DNA from: Pseudonocardia sp. DSM 110487
GTDB taxonomy: Bacteria; Actinomycetota; Actinomycetes; Mycobacteriales; Pseudonocardiaceae
Direction: 5' to 3'
Assembly: GCF_019468565.1 (NCBI RefSeq)
Contig: NZ_CP080521.1
Span: 3,844,001 to 3,908,000, forward strand
Length of the DNA stretch: 64,000 nucleotides
Positions 15,933 to 23,089 of this stretch are shown piece by piece. The notes below the pieces were generated by a model. It did not search any database. It was given only the letters and a program-made list of their open reading frames with translations, and was not told where the DNA came from. Position numbers and translations under genes: made by a program. Position 1 is the first letter of the stretch; every line of letters begins with the position of its first letter.

Positions 15933-17726
15933 CTAATGGCGGCCTCCGAGGTGTTCGGCGAAGTGCCGTTCGATCGCCCGGTTGAGCCGCATGCGGTTCT
16001 CGGGGTTGCCGAAGCCGTGGCCCTCGTCGTCGGCGACGAGGTAGGTGACCGGCACCCCGCGCTCGCGCAGCGAGGCGACGATGTTGTCGGACTCGGCCCG
16101 GACGACGCGGACGTCGTTGGCGCCCTGGGCCACCAGCAGCGGCGTGCGGATCTTGTCGACCATCGTGATCGGAGAGCGGGCCCGCATGTCGGCCTCCTGC
16201 TCGGGGATCTCGGGGTCGCCGACGTAGCGGTACCAGCCGTTGACGTTGTACGCCCGGGTGAACGGCGGCAGGGTGCGCAGGAAGTTCGCCAGGTCGGAGA
16301 TGCCGACGTAGTCGACGGCGGCGGCGAACCGGTCCGGGGTGAGGGTGACGCCGACGAGAGCGGGGTAGCCGCCGTAGGAGCCGCCGTAGATCCCGACGCG
16401 GTCCGGGTCGGCGTAACCGTGGGCGATCGCCCAGTCGACGGCGTCGATCAGGTCGTCGTGCATCGCGCGGCCGATCTCGCCGATCGCGGCGGTGAGGTGG
16501 TGGCGGCCGTGGCCGGTGGAGCCGCGGAAGTTCACCTGGAGCACGGCGTAGCCGCGGTTGGCGAGGAACTGGACGTCGGGGCTGTAGCCCCAGCTGTCGT
16601 GCATCCAGGGCCCGCCGTGCACCAGCAGCACCAGCGGCAGCGACCGTGGCTCGACCCGGACCGGGAGGGTCAGGTAGCCGCGCAGCGGCAGGCCGTCGCG
16701 GGCGCGGAACCCGACGGGGGTCATCGGGGCCAGCGCGGCGGGGTCGAGGTCGGGGTAGGCCCGCCACAGCAGGCGGGCCTCGCCGGTGGTGTGGTCGTAG
16801 AGCCAGGCGACGCCGGGGGCGCGGTCGTGCATGAAGGTGGCGACCCAGCGCCGGCCCGCCTCGTCGGAGGACAGCGTGACCAGCACCCCGTCGGACAGCT
16901 CGGCCAGAGCGGCGTACACGTCGGCGAAGTCCGGGTCGATCACCTCGATGTGCGGGCGGTCGGCGACGAACCGGGCAGCGAGCACTTCCCCGGTGGCGCG
17001 GCTGGTGTAGACCACGGGCGGCAGCACGCCGGGCGCCATCGCCCCGGTGATGTCCAGATCGTGCCCCTCGACGGCCGCGACGACGGTCTCCTCGCCCGTC
17101 GCGCGGTCGATGCGCACCAGCCGCAGGTCGTCGCCGCCGGCGAACGACCCCACCAGCAGGCCCTCGCCGTCGCCGTCGACAAGTTGGGGATGCACGCCCA
17201 CGGGGTGCTCGGCGTCGCCCATCCGGTGCAGCAACCGCCGCTGCCCGTCGGGGTCGATGGCCGAGAACTCGACCGTGCCGTCAGTGGCCAATGCGGAGTG
17301 GAACGCCGGCGCGCCGTCCCGATCGAACAGGACGTTACCGGTCGGGTCGTCCTGCTCGTGGTGCAGCGTGGTCTCCCCGGTGGCGACGTCGATGCGGAAC
17401 ACGTCGAAGTACAGCGGTCGCCGGTTCATCGCCACCAGCACCGTCCCCGGCACGGGCGGGAACGGTTCGGTGTCCTGCTGGTAGAGCAGCCACCGAGGGT
17501 CGTCGGTCCAGTGGTAGGTCGTGATGCCACGGCGGGTGTCGCCGGTGACGCGCACGGCGCCGACGTGGTCGTCGGCGATGCCGCGCACCCACACCTGCCG
17601 GCGGCCGTCGTGCGGGGCCAGGTAGGCGATCCGGGTGCCGTCGGGCGAGAGCGACGGGTTCGCGAACAGCGGGTCGGCGAAGAACTCCTCGAGGGCGATC
17701 AGATCGGGCGGCGGCACGGACGTCAT
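15933..17726 (-). CDS. S9 family (prolyl oligopeptidase-like) peptidase, paralogue 1
   Basis: A 597-residue serine peptidase. Residues 1 to about 340 form the beta-propeller (repeats such as SPDGTRIAYLAPHDGRRQVW), and about 345-597 the alpha/beta hydrolase domain with HGGPW, nucleophile GGSYGGY, Asp in QGANDVRVV and His in DDEGHGFGNPEN. Such enzymes cleave short peptides or acyl-peptides in the cytoplasm; no signal peptide is present. Its ATG lies at the predicted transcription start of a MerR-type promoter, so the mRNA may be leaderless. It is a close paralogue of the peptidase at 23090-25012. Confidence 0.93.
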   Translation of the reverse strand: MTSVPPPDLIALEEFFADPLFANPSLSPDGTRIAYLAPHDGRRQVWVRGIADDHVGAVRVTGDTRRGITTYHWTDDPRWLLYQQDTEPFPPVPGTVLVAMNRRPLYFDVFRIDVATGETTLHHEQDDPTGNVLFDRDGAPAFHSALATDGTVEFSAIDPDGQRRLLHRMGDAEHPVGVHPQLVDGDGEGLLVGSFAGGDDLRLVRIDRATGEETVVAAVEGHDLDITGAMAPGVLPPVVYTSRATGEVLAARFVADRPHIEVIDPDFADVYAALAELSDGVLVTLSSDEAGRRWVATFMHDRAPGVAWLYDHTTGEARLLWRAYPDLDPAALAPMTPVGFRARDGLPLRGYLTLPVRVEPRSLPLVLLVHGGPWMHDSWGYSPDVQFLANRGYAVLQVNFRGSTGHGRHHLTAAIGEIGRAMHDDLIDAVDWAIAHGYADPDRVGIYGGSYGGYPALVGVTLTPDRFAAAVDYVGISDLANFLRTLPPFTRAYNVNGWYRYVGDPEIPEQEADMRARSPITMVDKIRTPLLVAQGANDVRVVRAESDNIVASLRERGVPVTYLVADDEGHGFGNPENRMRLNRAIERHFAEHLGGRH

Positions 17727-17733
17727 GAGGCTC

Positions 17734-17764
17734 ACCGAACACCGTGCCGCTGCGGCACGGTCAA
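17734..17764 (-). promoter_or_regulatory. MerR-type promoter 3 (S9 peptidase 1)
   Basis: On the minus strand, TTGACC, then the 19-bp spacer GTGCCGCAGCGGCACGGTG, then TTCGGT. The dyad is perfect (GTGCCGC/GCGGCAC). The expected start point, six to eight bases after the -10, falls on the peptidase ATG at 17726. Confidence 0.75.
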
Positions 17765-18114
17765 CCCGCGCTGGTGTGCCGGCCGTCTCGGCGAGTCGTG
17801 GCGGACAGCGCTGTGGTCGCGGCACTCCGGCTCGCGCGACCACGCGAACCGGCCGGCAGGGCGCCCGTGTCAAGAGCAGCCCGATGACGGGCGCGAGGCC
17901 TCACCGGCGGGAGTCGTCACATCCCGTGGTGAGGAAGCAGGCCAGCACCAGGCGCTCGGCGGGCCGGTCATTCGGCCGGCTCGTCGTCGCGGGGCTGATC
18001 ATCGGTTCTCACATCCTCCTGATGGGCGGAAGCGCCGGACCGTCATCGCCCGAGGGCCACCGAGCGGGCACCTCCCGTGCGGACAGGACCTCGACCCCGG
18101 CGGTGCTGGGTCCT

Positions 18115-18825
18115 TCAGGCGGCTTCGTCGGACCCCGCCGAGCGGGCTCGCGCGACGGTGCGGCCGCGCGGGGAGTCGGGGAAACGCTCGAGCATGGCGC
18201 GGACCTCGTCGGCGTCGACGTTCGCGCCGAACAGGTCGGCGCCGGGCTCGAAGCGGACGCCTTCGGCGAGCGGGCCTGCGATGACGGGGTCGAAGCCGAG
18301 CGCGTCGACGAGCTGGGCGACGGCGGCGACATCGGCGGCATCATCGCCTGCGATGGCGAGCGCTTTGCGTCCGGGCGTTGCGGCGGGGCGGGCTTCGTCC
18401 TCGAGGTCGTGGTAGCCCATGTGGTTGAACGCCTTCACCACACGGGCTCCGGGCAGGAAGGCCTGCACGATCTCGCTGGAGGAGGTGCGCAGGTCGGTGA
18501 GGTCGTCGCGGATGCCGTCTGTCTCCCACCAGTAGTTCATCGCGTCGACGACGAGCTTGCCGCGCAGCGCGTCGGCGGGGATGGTGCGGTGCTTGCCGAG
18601 GGGGAGGGCGAGGATCACGACGTCGGCCTGCTCGGCCGCCTCGGCGGCGGTCGTGGCGGTCGCCCCGGGGGTGACGACCTCGACGATGAGCGCGATCTTC
18701 GCGGGGTCGCCCGAGCCGGCGACGAGCACGCGGTAGCCCACGGCGACGGCGAGCCGCGCGAGCACGGTGCCGACCTTGCCGGCCCCCAGGATCGCGACGG
18801 TGGTGTTCATGACGGTGGTGTTCAC
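18115..18825 (-). CDS. NADP-dependent F420 reductase-like oxidoreductase
   Basis: The 236-residue protein is of the NADPH-dependent F420 reductase/NADP-binding (F420_oxidored) type: TVAILGAGKVGTVLARLAVAVGYRVLVAGSG is the dinucleotide loop, followed by ADVVILALPLGKH and a helical C-terminal half with VKAFNHMGYHDLE. Members transfer hydride between NADP(H) and F420 or a related flavin. The GTG overlaps the stop of the LLM gene as GTGA. The first 30 bp are a tandem 15-bp duplication (MNTTV twice), so ATG 18810 is an equally good start. Pairing with an LLM-family gene fits an F420-linked redox unit. Confidence 0.85.
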   Translation of the reverse strand: MNTTVMNTTVAILGAGKVGTVLARLAVAVGYRVLVAGSGDPAKIALIVEVVTPGATATTAAEAAEQADVVILALPLGKHRTIPADALRGKLVVDAMNYWWETDGIRDDLTDLRTSSSEIVQAFLPGARVVKAFNHMGYHDLEDEARPAATPGRKALAIAGDDAADVAAVAQLVDALGFDPVIAGPLAEGVRFEPGADLFGANVDADEVRAMLERFPDSPRGRTVARARSAGSDEAA

Positions 18826-19859
18826 GTCGTCTCGGCGAGGATGTCGTGGACCATCGGGATGACCTTGGAGCCGTAGAGCTCGACACTCCGCAGGCGGGCG
18901 CTCGTCGGCTGCGAGCCGCTGGTGTAGATCATGTCGAACCGGCCGACGCCGAGTGTGCGGACGGACCGGGCGATCTTGCGGGCGACGGTCTCCGGGGAGC
19001 CGACGTACATCGAGCCGTGCTCGAGTTCAGCGGCGTAATCCTCCCGGCGCAGCGGTGGCCAGCCGCGCAGGGCGCCGATGCGGTCGTGGAGGACCTTGTA
19101 GCGGGGGTAGTGGAGCTGCTTGGCCTCGTCGTCGGTGTCGGCGATGAATCCGGGTGAGTGCATGCCGACGGGCCACGCGGTGGTGCCGAGGCGGTCGGTG
19201 GCGCGGTGGTAGAGCTCGATGAGCGGCGTGAACCGCGCGGGCGGGCCGCCGATGATGGCGAGCATGAGCGGCAGGCCGTGGCGGGCGGTGCGGATGATCG
19301 ACTGTGGTGAACCGCCGACGCCGACCCAGGTGGTCAGGCGTCCGGAGTCGGTCTTGGGGTACACGTCGGCGTGCTCGAGAGCGGCGCGCACGGTGCCGCT
19401 CCAGGTGACCGGCTTCTCGTCGAGGAGCTGGACGAACAGTTCGAGCTTCTCCTCGAAGAGGACCTCGTAGTCGACGAGGTCGTAACCGAACAGGGGGAAC
19501 GACTCGGTGAACGAACCGCGCCCGAGGATCACCTCGGCGCGGCCCGAGGAGATCGCGTCGAGGGTGGCGAAGCGTTGGAAGACGCGCACGGGGTCGTCGG
19601 AGCTCAGCACGGTGACGCCGGAGCCCAGTCGGATCCGGGAGGTGCGGGCGGCGATGCCGGCGAGCACGGTCTCGGGCGTGGAGATCGAGTAGTCGGGTCG
19701 GTGGTGCTCACCGAGCGAAATGGAATCGACGCCGAGCTCGTCGGCGAGGGTCGCCTCGGTGACGACCTGGCGGATCGCCTCGGCGTGGGAGACGAGGGCG
19801 CCGGAGTCGTCTTCGGGCACGTCACCGAAGGTGCCGAGGCCGATCGCGAGGTCGCTCAT
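18822..19859 (-). CDS. LLM-class flavin/F420-dependent oxidoreductase
   Basis: A 345-residue luciferase-like monooxygenase family protein. The TIM-barrel signature is clear: ELGVDSISLGEHHRPDYSISTPETVLAGIAARTSRIRLGSGVTVL, FATLDAISSGRAEVILGRGSF, and GSPETVARKI near the C terminus. These enzymes use FMNH2 or F420H2. The start MSDLAIGLG follows AGGAGC at good spacing. It leads a two-gene operon with the F420-reductase-like protein, which could supply the reduced cofactor. A divergent inverted repeat lies in its promoter. Confidence 0.9.
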   Translation of the reverse strand: MSDLAIGLGTFGDVPEDDSGALVSHAEAIRQVVTEATLADELGVDSISLGEHHRPDYSISTPETVLAGIAARTSRIRLGSGVTVLSSDDPVRVFQRFATLDAISSGRAEVILGRGSFTESFPLFGYDLVDYEVLFEEKLELFVQLLDEKPVTWSGTVRAALEHADVYPKTDSGRLTTWVGVGGSPQSIIRTARHGLPLMLAIIGGPPARFTPLIELYHRATDRLGTTAWPVGMHSPGFIADTDDEAKQLHYPRYKVLHDRIGALRGWPPLRREDYAAELEHGSMYVGSPETVARKIARSVRTLGVGRFDMIYTSGSQPTSARLRSVELYGSKVIPMVHDILAETT

Positions 19860-19908
19860 CGGGTTGCTCCTGATGTCTTTGTCATGGCGTGCAAGCTCAG
19901 TCCTGGTA

Positions 19909-19945
19909 GACGCATCCACAACTACTCGTCTTTTGATGATGCGTC
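19909..19945 (-). promoter_or_regulatory. Promoter of the LLM operon with flanking inverted repeat
   Basis: GATGCGTC (19938-19945) and GACGCATC (19909-19916) are perfect reverse complements 21 bp apart. On the minus strand, TTGACG overlaps the first arm, and TAGTTG, 17 bp later, forms a -10 just before the second arm. A repressor binding both arms would cover the whole promoter. No cognate regulator is adjacent. Confidence 0.5.
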
Positions 19946-20012
19946 AACATAGCCGCTGAGCTGGGATGTAGGGGAACCGACTTGAACGGTCAACACATAC
20001 CCGCGTGGCGCC

Positions 20013-20198
20013 CTACTCGCGCGGGAGCAACCTGGTGTTCGGCAGCGGCGGAGCGGGCAGCGGCGGCAGCTGGTCCGGTGGGAAGGTGGCCGTGCAGGGT
20101 CCGCGTCTCGGCGGACGCGGCTCGAGGACCTCGGCCGCCGTGCACGCCTGCCCGCCGTCCAGGACCTCCAGGTCGGGCCGGGGGTCGAGGTTCGTCAT
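20013..20198 (-). CDS. Small Pro-rich protein coupled to the CMD gene
   Basis: Sixty-one codons start at an ATG that overlaps the stop of the carboxymuconolactone-decarboxylase gene as ATGA. The peptide MTNLDPRPDLEVLDGG continues into a Pro-rich tail (PPDQLPPLPAPPLPN). There is no recognised domain or membrane segment. Translational coupling makes expression likely, but it could be the stub of a longer gene. Confidence 0.5.
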   Translation of the reverse strand: MTNLDPRPDLEVLDGGQACTAAEVLEPRPPRRGPCTATFPPDQLPPLPAPPLPNTRLLPRE

Positions 20199-20668
20199 CG
20201 GACGACCTTCCCATCGCTGTCGCGGGGACGGACCGGATGCCTGCTGAGGATCGAGATCCGGTTGAACGCGTTGATCGTGGCCGCCACCCACTCGGCCGCG
20301 ACGAAGGCCTCCTCGCCGAGGACCGACCGGGCGCCGAGCAGGTCGGCCTCCGCCTCGTCGGTCACGGGGAGCACGGTCGCGGCCTCCGCCACAGCGAGCA
20401 CCGCCCGCTCCCGTTCGTCGAACAGCCCGGCCTCCCGCCACGCGGGCAACAGGTCCAGCTTCTGCTGCCCGATCCCCGCCTGCCGCGCTTGACGGGAGTG
20501 CAGGTCCAGGCAGAACGCACAGGCGTTGAGCTGCGACGCGCGGACCTTGATCAGCTCGCCCTCCTGCGCCGAGAGGCCCCGTGCCGAGGCCGCGTCCCGG
20601 ATCGCCGACGAGAACGCCTGCGCGGCCTGCCAGGCCTCGGGCATCACCTCGTCCAGCGCCGGACGCAT
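20195..20668 (-). CDS. Carboxymuconolactone decarboxylase (AhpD-like) family protein
   Basis: A 157-residue all-helical protein with the AhpD-type redox site SQLNACAFCLDLHSRQAR (CxxC plus His), typical of peroxidase-like alkylhydroperoxidase D proteins that reduce peroxides in the cytoplasm. The start MRPALDEVMPEAW follows GGGGGAG. A small ORF overlaps its 3' end. The 150 bp beyond the small ORF hold the LLM promoter. Confidence 0.88.
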   Translation of the reverse strand: MRPALDEVMPEAWQAAQAFSSAIRDAASARGLSAQEGELIKVRASQLNACAFCLDLHSRQARQAGIGQQKLDLLPAWREAGLFDERERAVLAVAEAATVLPVTDEAEADLLGARSVLGEEAFVAAEWVAATINAFNRISILSRHPVRPRDSDGKVVR

Positions 20669-20912
20669 CGTCTCCCCCTCGCCCCGCACCTGCCACCTTC
20701 CCGACGCCGACCCCCGTCGTTCTACCACCCGCGATCCGCCGCCTCGACGACGTCGTCCGCGATCGCGCGGTCGTGCCTCATGCCCCGCCCCGTGCCGCGC
20801 GCGCCACCATCCGCGAGGCGGGGCTCATCGAGTCTCTCCAGGATGTCGTCCGTCCGGAGGACGGTGCTCGACGAGATGCAGCGGGGCCGGCGATGTTCCG
20901 CCGGCCCTGCCG

Positions 20913-21487
20913 CTGTGCCGGGCGCCTGCGATGACCTGGACCGGCTCTACGAGGCGGTCCGGGCGCGAGGCAAGGGTTTGGACGTGCTTGTGGCGAACGC
21001 GGCGGTCGGTGCGTTCGTGACACTGGAGCAGACCACCGAGGAGCACTTCGACCAGACCTTCGCGGTCAACGTCCGAGGCACGCTGTTCACCGTGCAGAAG
21101 GCGTTGCCGCTGCTCAACGACGGAGCCTCGATCGTCCTGGTCGGTTCGACCGCCGGCGACCGTGGAGTAGCGGCGTTCGGCGCGTACGCGGCGTCGAAGG
21201 CGGCCGTCCGGTCCTTCGCGCGGACGTGGTCCAACGAGCTCAAGGACCGTGGCATCCGGGTCAACGTGGTGTCGCCGGCATGGATCGAGACTCCCGGGGG
21301 CACCGCCGCTTTCGGCGACGAGGAGACCGCTCGGGCCGTCAAGGAGAATGTCGCGGCGACCGTGGCCAGGGGGCGGATGGGTCAGCCTGAGGAGGCCGCC
21401 GCAGTCGTGGCCTTCCTGGCCTCGGAACAGAGCAGCTACGTCGTCGGCGCGAACTTCTACGTTGACGGAGGCGCGAACCAGATCTGA
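20913..21487 (+). pseudogene. C-terminal two-thirds of a short-chain dehydrogenase
   Basis: The frame matches an SDR only from DDLDRLYEAVRARGKGLDVLVANAA onward, including the catalytic YAASKAA, NVVSPAWIETPGG and the ending GANFYVDGGANQI. The first 60-65 residues, with the NAD-binding GxxxGxG loop, are missing, and the upstream frame has no SDR character or ribosome site. It closely resembles the intact SDRs at 27234 and 28040, so it is a truncated duplicate. Confidence 0.8.
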
Positions 21488-21637
21488 GCAGGCACCACAC
21501 GGTGGTGGCATCTGAAGCGTCCCAGGTAAGAGCTCGAGGTGCGGGGTGCCGCTCGTCGCACCCACGCCACCGTCGACCTGCCGGTCTGGACAAGCCTCAC
21601 CCGCAGCGATCTCACAGTGATCGGTGAATTCCCGAGG

Positions 21638-22549
21638 TCAGAGGTTGTCCGAGTAGAAGGTGGCGAGCCGGTCGACGGCGGCGTCGACGTACTCCGGCAC
21701 GTCGTACATCTCGTAGTGGCCGGCGCCCTCGATCACCATGAGGTCGACCGGGTTGGGTGCCAGCTTCCAGAGTTGCATGCCGGACTCGTAGGAGCCGGTG
21801 TTGCCGATGCGTCCGGCGACGATGACCTGCAGCGGCTGGGTCATGAGCTGGTCGACCAGGTGGTACGCGTCGTAGCCAAGGAGCAGCGGGTCACTGCGCG
21901 AGAGGCGGCGGTTGGTCGAGTGTTCGTGCCTCCCGCGCTCGGTGCGGTAGAACGTGATCGCCTGGGTCGTGTCGATGTCGGTCAGCCCGGCCGCTGCGGC
22001 CTCTTCCAACGTGTCGGGCAGCCAGTTCACGCGGGTCAGCTCACCGGAGCGGGTCTCGTCGGTGCGCGCGGCGGCCAAGGCATCGAGCGCCGCCACCGGG
22101 CCGTCCGCATGGCGGCGGGACGACGCGCCCATGTTGACCGGGACGACCGTGGCGACCGCCTTGATGCGGTGGTCCGTGCGAGCGGTGTGCACCGCGTAGC
22201 CGCCGCCTGCGCAGATGCCGAGGACGCCGATGCGTTCCGGGTCGATGCCGGGGATCGTGCCGAGTGCGTCGATCGCGTAGGAGATGTCCTCACCGCGGCG
22301 GTACGGGTCTTCGAGGTCGCGGGGCTCGCCTCCGCTCTGGCCCTGGTGGGAGGGGTCGAACACGAGCGCCGCGATGCCCCGCGCAGCGAGGCGGGATGCG
22401 TAGTTCGCGCCGATCTGCTCCTTCACGCTGCTGCCGGGCGTGGAGAGCACGACGGCGCGCAACGCCGCCGCGTCGTCGATGTCGTCGGGCAGGTGGAGGT
22501 CGGCCGCGAGCTCGATCGGCCCGCGCGGGATCGCGATGTGCTGGAGCAT
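21638..22549 (-). CDS. Alpha/beta hydrolase, dienelactone-hydrolase/YcjY-like
   Basis: The 303-residue protein has the hydrolase core ALVFDPSHQGQSGGEPRDLEDPYRR, a nucleophile elbow GICAGGG near residue 115 with Cys in place of Ser, and a late His in EGAGHYEMYDVPEY. A Cys nucleophile is the hallmark of dienelactone hydrolase-like enzymes. GGAAGG precedes the ATG. It diverges from a MarR gene over a 109-bp promoter region, so it is probably the MarR target. The substrate is unknown. Confidence 0.85.
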   Translation of the reverse strand: MLQHIAIPRGPIELAADLHLPDDIDDAAALRAVVLSTPGSSVKEQIGANYASRLAARGIAALVFDPSHQGQSGGEPRDLEDPYRRGEDISYAIDALGTIPGIDPERIGVLGICAGGGYAVHTARTDHRIKAVATVVPVNMGASSRRHADGPVAALDALAAARTDETRSGELTRVNWLPDTLEEAAAAGLTDIDTTQAITFYRTERGRHEHSTNRRLSRSDPLLLGYDAYHLVDQLMTQPLQVIVAGRIGNTGSYESGMQLWKLAPNPVDLMVIEGAGHYEMYDVPEYVDAAVDRLATFYSDNL

Positions 22550-22618
22550 CCGGTGGCACCTTCCGCGTAGAGTCTGTTCGGAAGCCGATCAGTTCGACAC
22601 TTCGTTAGTACAGATCCG

Positions 22619-22626
22619 AACTAGTT
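22619..22626. promoter_or_regulatory. AACTAGTT palindrome between hydrolase and MarR genes
   Basis: A perfect 8-bp palindrome lies 33 bp upstream of the MarR start in the shared divergent promoter region, the expected place for a MarR operator. It is short, so this is only a candidate. Confidence 0.3.
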
Positions 22627-22658
22627 AAGAACCGTACCACCCGGACGAGGGGGCTCGC

Positions 22659-23075
22659 GTGTCGGTCGACGCCGCGCAGCTGTGGACGCTGAACCACCGC
22701 CTGCTGAACGTCGTGCTGCACGCCTGCGGCACCGAACTGGCCGAACTCGGGCTCGAGACGAAGGAGTTCTTCGTGCTCGCCGAGGTGACCGCGTCGCCGT
22801 ACCCGGCCGATCTCGCGGCGACGCTGATGATCCCCAAGGCGAGCGTGACTGCCTACGTGCGGAACCTCGTCGCGAAGGGGTTCATGCGACGCGAGATCGA
22901 CGACGCGGACCTGCGGCGGCACCGGCTCGTGCTGACCGCCGACGGCGAGGCGGCGCGGGACCGTGCGCTCGCAGCGCTCGCGACGGAGTTCGACCGCAGG
23001 TTGGCGAGGATTGCGCCTCGCGATCGCACCGAGCTGCAACGGATCCTCCTGGCCTTGCTCGAGCCCGCGCAGTAG
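22659..23075 (+). CDS. MarR-family transcriptional regulator
   Basis: A 138-residue winged-helix protein: ELAELGLETKEFFVLAEV, then the recognition region YPADLAATLMIPKASVTAYVRNLVAKGFMRREID and the wing DLRRHRLVLTADGEAARD. MarR proteins are dimeric repressors released by small phenolic or oxidising ligands. The GTG start is behind GAGGGGG. It is divergent from the Cys-nucleophile hydrolase and converges on the S9 peptidase gene, with only 14 bp between stops. Confidence 0.9.
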   Translation: MSVDAAQLWTLNHRLLNVVLHACGTELAELGLETKEFFVLAEVTASPYPADLAATLMIPKASVTAYVRNLVAKGFMRREIDDADLRRHRLVLTADGEAARDRALAALATEFDRRLARIAPRDRTELQRILLALLEPAQ

Positions 23076-23089
23076 CTCACCCTTTCGAG

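Noticed and set aside
17870..18110. Possible small plus-strand membrane peptide (VVAGLIIGSHILLMGG)
   Set aside because: The hydrophobic stretch is short, and the frame runs on into the antisense of the F420-reductase-like gene without a stop near a sensible end.
15894..18284. Plus-strand open frame of nearly 800 codons opposite S9 peptidase 1
   Set aside because: Low-complexity Gly/Val/Asp/Arg translation with no motif. The minus strand carries a complete S9 peptidase with catalytic triad.
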